NCBI RefSeq assembly: GCF_900106925.1
Contig: NZ_FNNZ01000004.1
Coordinates: forward strand, 62,001-126,000
Direction: 5' to 3'
DNA length: 64,000 nucleotides
Source: Thiocapsa roseopersicina
GTDB lineage: Bacteria; Pseudomonadota; Gammaproteobacteria; Chromatiales; Chromatiaceae
Shown here: positions 9,516-19,376 of the stretch, one piece after another
Position numbering within the stretch: position 1 is the stretch's first letter
Layout: every line of letters starts with the position of its first letter
Program-made: the position numbers and the translations under genes
The notes under the pieces: model-generated
The model's database searches: none
What the model was told of the DNA's origin: nothing
What the model saw: only the letters and a program-made list of their open reading frames with translations

Positions 9516-9849
9516 GGTATTGCTTCCTGTGGTCTGGGTTGGGCCTCCACGCATCCCAAGCGGCAACCTGATTACCAGGCACCCGGCCGGTTGTGTCGAT
9601 GCGTGTGCGGACGTTATCCGGCGCCCGCGGATCGGGGCCGGTCTTGAGTCGGCGTTGCGCAACCCGGATAGACCGGGCCTGCAGCCGATTGCGCGCAGGA
9701 TCTCGGCAGCGCTTCGGCTCGCCGAAAGCCCGACAGCAGCGGATTTGCCGCAGCGCGCCGGGTTTTATACCATAGCCCGTTCCTTATGGGCAATTACCTC
9801 AAGGTTTTCTGTGAGATCCGGACCTGATGTCGATTCAGCGACGCACGCC
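9516..9849. other. Divergent rpsB / map control region with long rpsB leader
   Basis: These 334 bp hold no gene that I can support. On the minus strand there is a promoter-like pair at 9764-9793. If that is the rpsB promoter, the leader is about 240 nt, long enough for the S2-autoregulatory leader known upstream of rpsB in gammaproteobacteria. The plus-strand promoter of map must lie in the same stretch, but I see no convincing -35/-10 pair for it. Confidence 0.6.
9764..9793 (-). promoter_or_regulatory. Putative sigma-70 promoter of rpsB
   Basis: On the minus strand, TTGCCC (9793-9788) and TATAAA (9769-9764) are separated by 18 bases, and a GC-rich discriminator (ACCCGGC) follows, as is typical of stringently controlled translation genes. 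Transcription would start near 9757. Confidence 0.55.
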
Positions 9850-10683
9850 ATGAGTGTGCCAATCAAAACACCTGAGGCTGTCGAGAAGATGCGCGTGGCG
9901 GGCCGACTGGCCGCCGACGTCCTCGACATGATCGCCCCCCATGTTGTCCCCGGCGCGACCACGGACGAGCTCGACCGCATTTGCCATGACTATATTACTC
10001 GCGTCCAGCGGGCCATCCCGGCGCCCTTGAACTACCGCGGCTTTCCCCGATCGATCTGCACCTCCGTAAACCATCAGGTCTGCCACGGGATCCCGGGCAA
10101 CAAGCGCCTCAAGAAAGGCGATATCGTCAACATCGACATCACAGTCATCAAGGACGGGTATCACGGCGATACCAGCAAGATGTTCTTTGTCGGCGAGCCG
10201 AGCATCCTGGCCCGTCGGCTCGTCACCGTCACGCAACAGGCGATGCGGCTCGGCATCGCGAAGGTTCGCCCCGGCGCGACCTTGGGTGACATCGGCCACG
10301 CGATTCAGCAATTCGTCGAAGCACAGGGGTGCTCGGTGGTCCGCGAATATTGCGGGCACGGGATCGGTCAGGCGTTTCACGAAGAGCCGCAAGTCCTGCA
10401 CTACGGCAAGCCCGGAGATGGCTTGGTCCTGAAGGCGGGGATGTGCTTCACCGTCGAGCCGATGGTCAACGCCGGCAAGCGTTTCATCAAGCTGCTCCCG
10501 GACGGCTGGACGGTCGTGACCAAGGATCGAAGTCTGTCGGCACAATGGGAGCACACCGTCCTCGTCACCGATCAGGGTCACGAGATCCTGACCCTGCGCG
10601 CCGAGGAGCGCACCGACGAATCCCCCGCGAACGAGCCCGCCGATCAGCGCAAGGCGGAGCGCGACATCGTCGCACAGCCATGA
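9850..10683 (+). CDS. map: Type I methionine aminopeptidase
   Basis: Map removes the initiator methionine from nascent proteins with a dinuclear metal centre. All five metal-ligand segments are visible: NIDITVIKDGYHGDTSK (two Asp), GHGIGQAFHEEP (His), FTVEPMVN (Glu) and QWEHTVLV (Glu). The start ATG at 9850 gives 277 residues; the frame is open upstream, but homologues begin near MSVPIKTPEAVEKMR. E. coli Map is 264 residues, and the extra length here is a charged C-terminal tail (ERTDESPANEPADQRKAERD). The map stop overlaps the glnD start as ATGA, so the two are translationally coupled. Confidence 0.96.
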   Translation: MSVPIKTPEAVEKMRVAGRLAADVLDMIAPHVVPGATTDELDRICHDYITRVQRAIPAPLNYRGFPRSICTSVNHQVCHGIPGNKRLKKGDIVNIDITVIKDGYHGDTSKMFFVGEPSILARRLVTVTQQAMRLGIAKVRPGATLGDIGHAIQQFVEAQGCSVVREYCGHGIGQAFHEEPQVLHYGKPGDGLVLKAGMCFTVEPMVNAGKRFIKLLPDGWTVVTKDRSLSAQWEHTVLVTDQGHEILTLRAEERTDESPANEPADQRKAERDIVAQP

Positions 10684-13346
10684 ACGCTGCGCCGCGCCCG
10701 CAGGCCTCGCCGAATGAGGTCTTGGAGGCGAGGACGGCGGCCGATCCAATGGCGCTGATCGCCGATTGGAAGGACCGCCTCAGAGCCGGGCGCGACCGAC
10801 TCTTCGCAGACTTCGACCAAGGCGCACCGGTCGGAAGCCTGGTCCTGCGGCGCAGCCTCCTCATCGACGAAGTCCTGCGCGAGGTCTGGGACCATCACCT
10901 CGGACAGACCGAGGACGCCGCCTTGGTCGCCGTCGGCGGATACGGGCGGCAGGAGCTCCAGCCCGCCTCCGACATCGACATCCTGGTCATCGTCGACGCC
11001 GATGCCGACGCGCGCCTCGCCGCGCCCCTGGAAGGGCTCGTGACCTGCCTGTGGGACATCGGCCTGGAGGTCGGGCACAGCGTGCGCACCCCCGAGGAGT
11101 GCGCCCGCGAGGCCGCGGACGACGTGACCGTCATGACCAACATGATGGAGGCGCGCCTGATCCGAGGCAGCAGCGAGCTTTGCCATCGGATGCGCGAGGT
11201 CGTCAGCCCCGAGCGCATGTGGGACAGCGAGCAATTCTTCGCCGCCAAGACCCTGGAGCAGCGCACACGCTGGCAGAAGTACGGCGGCACCGCCTACAAC
11301 CTCGAGCCCAACATCAAGGAGAACCCGGGCGGCTTGCGCGACATTCAGATGATCGGATGGGTCGCCAAGCGTCACTTCGACGCGGAGACCCTGCATGAGC
11401 TGGTCGGTCACGGCTTTCTGACGGAATCGGAATACGCCACGCTGATCGAAGGGCAAACGCTGCTGTGGCGGATCCGTTTCGCGTTGCACCGCATCGCCGG
11501 ACGGCGCGAGGATCGACTCCTGTTCGAGTATCAACGGACCCTGGCCACCCAGTTCGGCTTCGAGGACGGTCCGAACAACCTTGCCGTCGAACAGTTCATG
11601 CAGCAGTACTACCGCACCGTCCAAGAGCTCAATCGGCTCAACGAGATGCTGCTGCAGTTGTTTCGCGAGGCGATCCTCCTGCATGACGACGTCGGCCCCC
11701 CGGTGCCGGTCAACAAGCGCTTCCAGTCACGCAGCGGCTATCTCGAGGTGACCTCCGCGAGCGTGTTTCAGCGCTACCCGATCGCCCTCCTCGAGATCTT
11801 CCACGTCCTTCAGATCCATACGGAGCTCGAAGGCGTGCGCGCCAGCACCATCCGGCTGATCCGCGAGAACCGCCACCGGATCGACGATGACTTCCGCGCC
11901 GATCTGCGCGCGCGCAGTCTCTTCATGGAGATCCTCCGTCATCCCAGCGGTCTCACACATGCGATTCGACGCATGAACCGTTACGGCGTGCTGGCCGCCT
12001 ACATCCCGGCGTTCGCCAACATCGTCGGACGCATGCAGTACGATCTGCTGCATGTCTACACGGTCGACGAGCACACGCTCTCGCTTCTGCGCAATCTTCG
12101 CCGCTTCACCATCACCAAGCACGACGACGAATTCCCGCTCTGCAGCGCGATCGCCAGGCGCATCCCCAAGCTCGAGCTTCTGTATCTCGCAGGTCTCTTC
12201 CACGACATCGCCAAAGGCCGCGGCGGAGACCATTCGCTGCTCGGTGCCGACGACGCCCGGGAGTTCTGTCGGCTCCACGGGCTGCCCGAGTTCGACAGTC
12301 GGCTCGTCGGCTGGCTGGTGGAGAAACATCTGCTGATGTCGATGACGGCCCAGCGCAAGGACATCAGCGATCCGGAGGTGATCCAGTCCTTCGCCGCCGT
12401 CGTCGGCGACCCGACACGCTTGGATTACCTCTATCTATTGACGGTCGCGGATGCCCGAGCAACCAATCCCGAGCGCTGGAACAGCTGGAAGGACGCGCTG
12501 CTGCGCGAGCTGTATCACGGGACACGCCGCGCGCTGCTGCGCGGACTCGAGAACCCTCAAGCCCAGGACGAGCTGATCCAGCAAAAACAGACCGAGGCGC
12601 GGCGCCTGGTCGCGCGCTACGGCGGGGATCCCGCCGCCTGCAATCGGCTCTGGAATAAATTCAGCCTGGATCTGTTCCTGCACAACTCCCCGGACGAGAT
12701 TGCCTGGCAGACACGCCAGATCCTTGCGTGCGAGCCCGAGCAGCTGCCGCTCGTGGTGATTCGCCCGGTCACGGCGCGCGGAGGAACCGAGATCTTCATC
12801 TACACCACCGACCGCGCAAACCTCTTCGGGCGGATCACCGCGCTCCTGGATCAGGTCGGCCTCAGTATCATGGATGCCCGCATCATGACCACCGACGACG
12901 GCATGGCGGTCAACACCTACCAGGTGCTGGACCAGGACGGCAGCCCGGTCCAGGACGCATTGAGGATGGAGGAGATTCGCTCCTGCTTGGTCGCGGATCT
13001 CGCCGAGGATGCCGACGAGGAGATCCAAGTCGCACGCTCCATGCCGAGACGCCATCGGTATTTTCCGACCGAGACGCGGGTGACCTTTTCCCCCGACGAA
13101 CCCAACCGCCGCACCATCATGCGGCTCGCCACCCTGGATCGCCCCGGTCTGCTCGCAGACGTCGGCGCGGTCTTTCAGAGTTGCGGCATCCGCCTTCAGA
13201 ACGCCAAGATCGCGACGGTCGGCGCCGAGGTCGACGATGTCTTCTTCATCACCAACGACGACGAGACCCCCATCACCTGCGAGACCGCCCTATCCTGTTT
13301 GCGACGCGAGATCCACGATCGACTGGAAGGTCATGGGACGCGCTGA
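10680..13346 (+). CDS. glnD: Bifunctional uridylyltransferase / uridylyl-removing enzyme
   Basis: GlnD senses glutamine and uridylylates or deuridylylates PII, which sets glutamine synthetase activity and NtrBC signalling. From the ATG at 10680 the product is 888 residues (E. coli 890). Domains in order: the nucleotidyltransferase motif AVGGYGRQELQPASDIDIL near residue 85; the GlnD linker region with NIKENPGGLRDIQMI; an HD phosphohydrolase domain with GLFHDIAKGRGGDHS near residue 510; and two C-terminal ACT domains (about 700-780 and 815-885) beginning TEIFIYTTDRANLFG and MRLATLDRPGLLADV. The map-glnD order is common in gammaproteobacteria. Confidence 0.97.
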   Translation: MNAAPRPQASPNEVLEARTAADPMALIADWKDRLRAGRDRLFADFDQGAPVGSLVLRRSLLIDEVLREVWDHHLGQTEDAALVAVGGYGRQELQPASDIDILVIVDADADARLAAPLEGLVTCLWDIGLEVGHSVRTPEECAREAADDVTVMTNMMEARLIRGSSELCHRMREVVSPERMWDSEQFFAAKTLEQRTRWQKYGGTAYNLEPNIKENPGGLRDIQMIGWVAKRHFDAETLHELVGHGFLTESEYATLIEGQTLLWRIRFALHRIAGRREDRLLFEYQRTLATQFGFEDGPNNLAVEQFMQQYYRTVQELNRLNEMLLQLFREAILLHDDVGPPVPVNKRFQSRSGYLEVTSASVFQRYPIALLEIFHVLQIHTELEGVRASTIRLIRENRHRIDDDFRADLRARSLFMEILRHPSGLTHAIRRMNRYGVLAAYIPAFANIVGRMQYDLLHVYTVDEHTLSLLRNLRRFTITKHDDEFPLCSAIARRIPKLELLYLAGLFHDIAKGRGGDHSLLGADDAREFCRLHGLPEFDSRLVGWLVEKHLLMSMTAQRKDISDPEVIQSFAAVVGDPTRLDYLYLLTVADARATNPERWNSWKDALLRELYHGTRRALLRGLENPQAQDELIQQKQTEARRLVARYGGDPAACNRLWNKFSLDLFLHNSPDEIAWQTRQILACEPEQLPLVVIRPVTARGGTEIFIYTTDRANLFGRITALLDQVGLSIMDARIMTTDDGMAVNTYQVLDQDGSPVQDALRMEEIRSCLVADLAEDADEEIQVARSMPRRHRYFPTETRVTFSPDEPNRRTIMRLATLDRPGLLADVGAVFQSCGIRLQNAKIATVGAEVDDVFFITNDDETPITCETALSCLRREIHDRLEGHGTR

Positions 13347-13887
13347 GCATCGCGATATCGTCGGGCTCGGCATACCGACACACGCGAAGGTCGCGAGACT
13401 CGGCGCCGCTGCGCTGCTCGTCGGACTCTTGTCGATCCCCGCCGCCATCGTGGCCGACGAGAACCTCGCGGTGCCCATCCAGCCCGTCAGCCAGACCTTC
13501 GGCGACCAGCCTTCGGGGGCCGCGCCGACACCTTGGCTCGACGAGGTTCGCGCCCAACGACAGGCGTGGGAGACCAGGCGCGAGGCGACGCGCAGTGCCT
13601 ACGAGGCGCGCCGGCGGGCCAACAACCCCAGGGCAGCCGCCCAGCAAGAGGCGTGGGAAGAGGATGTGCGCCGTCGACGTGCAGAGCGTCTCGAACGCAT
13701 GGATCAGGAGCGCGAGCTCTTTCGCAGCCTCGGACCCGATCAGCTCCCGCCGCCTTGGCCGTGGGTCACCGGGATGCCCACCCTGCCGGAGATCGGCAGC
13801 GGCGCGACGTCGCCCGACATCCCGGGCGAGGAGTCGATCTTTGCTCCGCCCGGATGGGACAACCACTGGTATTTCAGGGGATTCTGA
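13333..13887 (+). CDS. Small secreted, charged hypothetical protein
   Basis: I do not recognise the family. The 184-residue product starts at an ATG with GGAAGG just upstream, overlapping the end of glnD by 14 bases, so it is probably co-translated. A hydrophobic stretch (residues about 22-40) ending IPAAIVA looks like a signal peptide, suggesting a periplasmic protein. The centre (about 65-130) is rich in Arg, Glu and Ala with the heptad-like pattern of a long helix (RAQRQAWETRREATR, AERLERMDQERELF). The C-terminus is rich in Pro, Gly and Trp and ends HWYFRGF. It may bind a partner through the helical part; that is inference only. Confidence 0.7.
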   Translation: MGRAEHRDIVGLGIPTHAKVARLGAAALLVGLLSIPAAIVADENLAVPIQPVSQTFGDQPSGAAPTPWLDEVRAQRQAWETRREATRSAYEARRRANNPRAAAQQEAWEEDVRRRRAERLERMDQERELFRSLGPDQLPPPWPWVTGMPTLPEIGSGATSPDIPGEESIFAPPGWDNHWYFRGF

Positions 13888-13914
13888 TGTCGCTCCGGCA
13901 CGGGTCTCGGCGCC

Positions 13915-14289
13915 TCAACCGGCTTCGATCAACTCGAGCGCGTTGCCGTCCGGGTCGCGACAGAAGAGCGCGCGTCGCCCGGAGCGGCTGAGCGTGTAGG
14001 AGAGGCCGGCAGCATCCAGCCGCGTGGTCACCTGTTCCAAGCCGCTCACCCGCATCGCGAGATGCCGATCTCGACCGCCGTGCGCCGGACGGCCCGCAAC
14101 CGGATCCGGATTCGGCAGCTCGAGCAGGTGGATCTGCTGATCGCCCACCCAAAGCCAGGCCCCGGGAAACGACAGATCTGGACGCTCGGGCGCAAGCTCG
14201 AGACCCAGAATCCCTTGATAGAACTCAAGCGCCCGGGCGGTATCGGCAACGATCAGACTGACATGATGGATGGCATGGACCAGCGGCAT
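13915..14289 (-). CDS. VOC (glyoxalase/bleomycin-resistance) family protein
   Basis: This is a single-domain vicinal-oxygen-chelate protein of 124 residues. The N-terminus IHHVSLIVADTARALEFYQGILGLEL and the C-terminus RDPDGNALELIEAG are the two beta-alpha-beta-beta-beta modules' hallmarks. The likely metal ligands are His in HHVSL, a central His in DRHLAMRV and Glu in LELIE, so it is probably a functional metalloenzyme. The substrate is unknown. A start is supported by GAGGGG close upstream of the ATG. It is divergent from dapC and convergent with the glnD transcript. Confidence 0.85.
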   Translation of the reverse strand: MPLVHAIHHVSLIVADTARALEFYQGILGLELAPERPDLSFPGAWLWVGDQQIHLLELPNPDPVAGRPAHGGRDRHLAMRVSGLEQVTTRLDAAGLSYTLSRSGRRALFCRDPDGNALELIEAG

Positions 14290-14357
14290 CGGATCCCCTC
14301 GGCATGGAGCCGGCTTGGACGTTCGCCTATACTATACCGCCAACTCAGGATGACCCG

Positions 14358-15578
14358 ATGAACCCGGATATCGGGCGCTTGCAGCCCTACCCTTTCGAAC
14401 GACTCGCCGCACTGAAGCACGGGCTGCGCCCGCCGACCGATCGCGACCACATCGCGCTCTCCATCGGCGAGCCCAAACATCCGACCCCGGCACTCGTCAC
14501 GGATGCGCTCATCGCGCACTTGCATCAGCTCGCCGTCTATCCGAACACGCGCGGCATCCCGGCACTGCGCGAGACGATCGCGACCTGGCTCTCGAAGCGC
14601 TTCAAGCTCGGGTCGGCCGACTCGGCGGGGCCGGGCACGCTCGGTATCGACCCGGACACACAGATCCTGCCGGTGAACGGGACCCGCGAGGCCCTCTTTG
14701 CCTTCGCCCAAGCCGTGATCGATCGCTCGCAGGACGCGCTGGTTCTGATGCCCAATCCTTTTTATCAGATCTACGAGGGTGCGGCCTTCCTCGCCGGTGC
14801 ACAGCCGCGCTATCTCGCCTGCGAGGCGGCAAACGGTTTCGTCCCGGATTTCGAGGCGGTGGACGACGCGACTTGGCGGGCCTGCCGTCTGCTCTACATC
14901 TGCTCGCCGGGCAACCCGACCGGCGCCCTGCTCGATCAGGCGACCTATGCGCGTCTCATCGAACTTGCGCATCGGCACGACTTCGTCATCGCGTCGGATG
15001 AATGCTACTCCGAGCTCTATCTGGACGAATCCGACCCGCCGCTCGGATTGCTCCAGGTCTCGGCCGCCATCGGCAACCCAGCATTCAGTCGCTGCATCGT
15101 CTTTCATAGCCTCTCGAAGCGCTCCAACGCGCCGGGCCTGCGCTCGGGTTTCGTTGCGGGCGATGCCGCGCTGATCCGCGGCTTCTTTGCCTACCGCACC
15201 TATCACGGCTGCGCCATGCCCCTGCCCCATCAGCATGCAAGCATCGCGGCCTGGAGCGACGAGACCCATGTGCGCGAGAATCGACGGCTGTATCGCGAGA
15301 AATTCGGCGCGGTCCTGGAGATCCTCGGGGACGCACTTGACCTCGCGCCGCCGAAGGCCGGCTTCTACCTGTGGCCCGAGACACCGATCCCGGACACCGA
15401 CTTCGCCGCGCGCCTCTTCGCCGAAGAGAACCTGACGGTGCTGCCCGGGCGCTTCCTTTCCCGCGTCGTCGACGGGGCCGACCCCGGAATGAACCGCATC
15501 CGGCTTGCCCTGGTCCCACCGCTGGACGAGTGCGTGGATGCCGCGCGTCGAATTCGGCGCTGCCTGGAGCGGATCTGA
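14358..15578 (+). CDS. dapC: Succinyldiaminopimelate transaminase
   Basis: DapC is the PLP-dependent aminotransferase that converts N-succinyl-2-amino-6-ketopimelate to N-succinyl-LL-diaminopimelate in lysine and peptidoglycan synthesis. The product is 406 residues from the ATG at 14358, which has AGGATG upstream. The fold-type-I pattern includes LSIGEPKHPTP at the N-terminus, the PLP-phosphate and Asn/Asp/Tyr segments CSPGNPTGALL and ASDECYSELY, and the Schiff-base Lys in SLSKRSNAPGLRSGF. Adjacent dapD and dapE supply the steps before and after. Specificity is inferred from these neighbours, since class I aminotransferases are hard to tell apart by motif. Confidence 0.92.
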   Translation: MNPDIGRLQPYPFERLAALKHGLRPPTDRDHIALSIGEPKHPTPALVTDALIAHLHQLAVYPNTRGIPALRETIATWLSKRFKLGSADSAGPGTLGIDPDTQILPVNGTREALFAFAQAVIDRSQDALVLMPNPFYQIYEGAAFLAGAQPRYLACEAANGFVPDFEAVDDATWRACRLLYICSPGNPTGALLDQATYARLIELAHRHDFVIASDECYSELYLDESDPPLGLLQVSAAIGNPAFSRCIVFHSLSKRSNAPGLRSGFVAGDAALIRGFFAYRTYHGCAMPLPHQHASIAAWSDETHVRENRRLYREKFGAVLEILGDALDLAPPKAGFYLWPETPIPDTDFAARLFAEENLTVLPGRFLSRVVDGADPGMNRIRLALVPPLDECVDAARRIRRCLERI

Positions 15579-15643
15579 CGGCCGTGTCTTCATTCTAGCC
15601 TTTCGCACCGTTGCGATTCACATTCCCGAGACCTGCCTTGACC

Positions 15644-15836
15644 TAAACCGCGTCCAAAGTGAAATGCGTCATTTTCACATTGTTTCGCGCTCAAGGATTT
15701 TTCCGACCTTTGTCGTGACGCGGTTTAGAATTCAATCTTTTTTGATAGGTTAAACCGCGCCAGCTCGGACAGCTGTCGGAGCTGGCGCGGCCAAGCCCAT
15801 CCGACGAACAACACATACCGCACCGGGCGCGGTTTA
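15644..15836. repeat. Composite TTAAACCGCG-bounded element, locus 2 (A-linker-B)
   Basis: Unit A is 15644-15727 (TAAACCGCGTCC to GACGCGGTTTA), followed by an AT-rich linker of about 22 bp. Unit B is 15750-15836 and contains the hairpin CCGCGCCAGCTC / GAGCTGGCGCGG. It occupies most of the dapC-dapD gap, 30 bp before the dapD ATG. Confidence 0.88.
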
Positions 15837-15866
15837 GGTCTTCAACACGACAGCAGAGAACACCCC

Positions 15867-16688
15867 ATGAGCGACCAGCAATCCATCATTGAAGAGGCCT
15901 TCGAGCGACGTGCCGAGATCACCCCGCGCACGGTCGAGACCCGCGTGCGCGATGCCGTGCAGGACACGATCGAGCGACTCGACCGCGGCGAGCTGCGGGT
16001 CGCCGAGAAGCGCGACGGCGATTGGGTCGTCCACGAATGGCTCAAGAAGGCGGTCCTGCTGTCGTTTCGGATCGAGGACAACGCCTTCATCAAGGGCGGC
16101 TTCACCAATTATTACGACAAGGTTCAGTCCAAGTTCGCCGACACCAACTCGCGCGAGTTCCGCGACGGCGGGGTTCGGGTCGTGCCGCCGGCGGCCGCGC
16201 GCAAAGGCGCCTACATCGCACCGAGCTGCGTGCTCATGCCCTCCTACGTCAACATCGGCGCCTATGTCGACTCGGGCACCATGGTCGACACCTGGGCGAC
16301 CGTCGGCTCCTGTGCGCAGATCGGCAAGAACGTCCATCTCTCCGGTGGCGTCGGGATCGGCGGCGTGCTCGAGCCGGTGCAGGCTGCACCGACTATCATC
16401 GAAGACAACTGCTTCATCGGCGCACGCTCCGAGGTCGTCGAAGGCGTAATCGTCGGCGAGGGGGCCGTGCTGTCGATGGGCGTCTACATCGGTCAGAGCA
16501 CCAAGATCTACAACCGCGAGACCGGCGAGATCCTGTACGGCCGCGTCCCGCCCGGCGCCGTCGTCGTCCCCGGCAGTCTCCCGGCCAAGGACGGAACCCA
16601 CAGCCTCTATTGCGCCGTCATCATCAAGCAGGTCGACGAGAAGACCCGCGGAAAGGTCGGCATCAACGAGCTGCTTCGGGATATCTAA
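15867..16688 (+). CDS. dapD: Tetrahydrodipicolinate N-succinyltransferase
   Basis: DapD transfers succinate from succinyl-CoA to tetrahydrodipicolinate, opening the succinylase branch of lysine/DAP synthesis. The 273 residues match the family (E. coli 274). The central part shows left-handed beta-helix hexapeptide repeats ([38 protein letters not shown]), followed by the conserved [15 protein letters not shown]. The C-terminus ends INELLRDI. The TAA stop at 16686-16688 is the first three bases of the next repeat element. Confidence 0.97.
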   Translation: MSDQQSIIEEAFERRAEITPRTVETRVRDAVQDTIERLDRGELRVAEKRDGDWVVHEWLKKAVLLSFRIEDNAFIKGGFTNYYDKVQSKFADTNSREFRDGGVRVVPPAAARKGAYIAPSCVLMPSYVNIGAYVDSGTMVDTWATVGSCAQIGKNVHLSGGVGIGGVLEPVQAAPTIIEDNCFIGARSEVVEGVIVGEGAVLSMGVYIGQSTKIYNRETGEILYGRVPPGAVVVPGSLPAKDGTHSLYCAVIIKQVDEKTRGKVGINELLRDI

Positions 16689-16877
16689 ACCGCGTCCAGA
16701 GCGACATGCGTCGTTTTCATTGTTCGTTTAGCTTCGGAGATAACCTTGATCCCAGTGAGACGCGGTTTGGAATTTAAGATTTTTAATACTTTAAACCGCG
16801 CCGGCTCCGACAGTCGTCGGAGCCGGCGCGGCCAAGCCATCCACCAAATGACGCATACCGCACCGGGCGCGGTTTAA
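16686..16877. repeat. Composite TTAAACCGCG-bounded element, locus 3 (A-linker-B)
   Basis: Unit A (16686-16769) starts with the dapD stop codon. An AT-rich linker follows, and unit B (16791-16877) contains the strongest hairpin in the family: CCGCGCCGGCTCCGAC pairs perfectly over 16 bp with its complement around a 4-base loop AGTC. The element ends five bases before the GTG of the next gene. Confidence 0.9.
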
Positions 16878-18362
<1,485 letters not shown>

Positions 18363-18365
<3 letters not shown>

Positions 18366-18447
18366 ACCGTGTCCGGGGCGACATGGAATATGTCGGTTAG
18401 GCCCGACCTTGCAGGGGTGAGAAACTCAGGCAGTAGACGCGGATTAG
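18363..18447. repeat. Degenerate A-type unit, locus 4
   Basis: The sequence runs TGAACCGTGTCCGGGGCGACATG ... AGACGCGGATTAGA. It has the same left and right termini as other A units but with several substitutions, and no B unit follows. Its first three bases are the dapE stop codon (TGA in place of TAA). Confidence 0.7.
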
Positions 18448-18489
18448 AATTTCGATGTTTTATCCAGTTCGGATCGACCGGAGATCGAC

Positions 18490-18696
18490 ATGCCCTACGT
18501 CAACATCAAGATCACCCGCGAGGGTGCGACCGCGGAGCAGAAGGCGGCACTCATCCAGGGCGTCACCCAACTGCTGGTCGATGTGCTCGGCAAGAATCCG
18601 CAGACGACGATGGTCGTCATCGACGAGGTGGAGACCGACAACTGGGGTATCGGCGGGGAAAGCGTGACGCTACGGCGCCGCCGAGACTCGGTTTAA
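18490..18696 (+). CDS. 4-oxalocrotonate tautomerase-like protein
   Basis: This is a small tautomerase of 68 residues. After Met removal, Pro2 becomes the N-terminal catalytic base (MPYVNIKITREG), and TTMVVIDEVETDNWGIGGES matches the canonical 4-OT core. The start has GGAG upstream. The substrate is unknown; many chromosomal 4-OT copies are not in aromatic degradation clusters. The C-terminal RRRRDSV is unusual for the family, and its coding DNA ends in GACTCGGTTTAA, which resembles a repeat terminus. The stop overlaps the convergent Uma2 gene by four bases. Confidence 0.85.
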   Translation: MPYVNIKITREGATAEQKAALIQGVTQLLVDVLGKNPQTTMVVIDEVETDNWGIGGESVTLRRRRDSV

Positions 18697-19250
18697 TCGC
18701 CCAGAATGTAACCCAAGTCGATCTCAACGGCATCGAACGGCGGGATACGCATCTTTCGCTCGTCGGGGCCGGGCGCGGCGACACTGGCGATGACCCGGTA
18801 ACTTCCCCCGTCGAGTTGCCAGGCAACCAGCGAGCGTTCCTCGGGCCAGATCAGCCAGTAGTAGGACACCTGTTGGCGTTGAAGCAGCAGAAACAGGGTC
18901 AGCGTATCCTTGCGCTCATGCCCTGGCGAGACGATCTCGCACACCCAGTCCGGGACGATCTCCACCACCCCGCGCGGGCGCTCCGGCAAGCGTTCCTTGC
19001 GCCAGCCCGCGAGATCGTGGGTCGGACACTGGTGGGCGGAATAGTGGACGCTGACCTCGCTGGCGATCCACCAGCCGCCAGGGCCGGAAGGACGATCGAA
19101 CGGGCCAAGTTCAACAGAGGCACGATGCTGCGCCAAACCGTGCTCCATCCGCGCCATCGGGCGCTGGACGATCTCGCCATCGATCAGCTCGACACGCTCA
19201 TCGGAAGCATCGAGCAGATCGGCCAGGGTCTTGAGTTTGAATGCTTCCAT
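18693..19250 (-). CDS. Uma2-family (PD-(D/E)XK) putative endonuclease
   Basis: The 185-residue product has the layout of the Uma2/DUF820 restriction-endonuclease-like family: N-terminal VELIDGEIVQRP, a middle segment with the SEVSVHYS strand and the metal-binding PDWVCEIVSPGHERKDT, then YWLIWPEERSLVAWQL. These proteins are abundant in cyanobacteria and phototrophs and often lie near transposable elements; their cellular role is not established. No partner methylase is present nearby. Start at 19250 with GGAG about ten bases upstream. Confidence 0.82.
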   Translation of the reverse strand: MEAFKLKTLADLLDASDERVELIDGEIVQRPMARMEHGLAQHRASVELGPFDRPSGPGGWWIASEVSVHYSAHQCPTHDLAGWRKERLPERPRGVVEIVPDWVCEIVSPGHERKDTLTLFLLLQRQQVSYYWLIWPEERSLVAWQLDGGSYRVIASVAAPGPDERKMRIPPFDAVEIDLGYILGD

Positions 19251-19288
19251 CGCTGTCGCTCCGCTGGGTTCAACATCGACGCTTCACC

Positions 19289-19376
19289 TAAACCGCGCCC
19301 GGTGCGGTCTGCATCATTCGGTAGAGTGGCTTGGCCGCACCAGCTCCGACAAACGCCGGAGCTGGCGCGGTTTAAA
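19289..19376. repeat. B-type unit, locus 5 (inverted)
   Basis: A single B unit in the opposite orientation to loci 2 and 3: TAAACCGCGCCCGGTGCGG ... GAGCTGGCGCGGTTTAA. The internal hairpin is CAGCTCCG / CGGAGCTG. Its right end supplies the TAA stop of mtnA (19374-19372). Confidence 0.85.
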
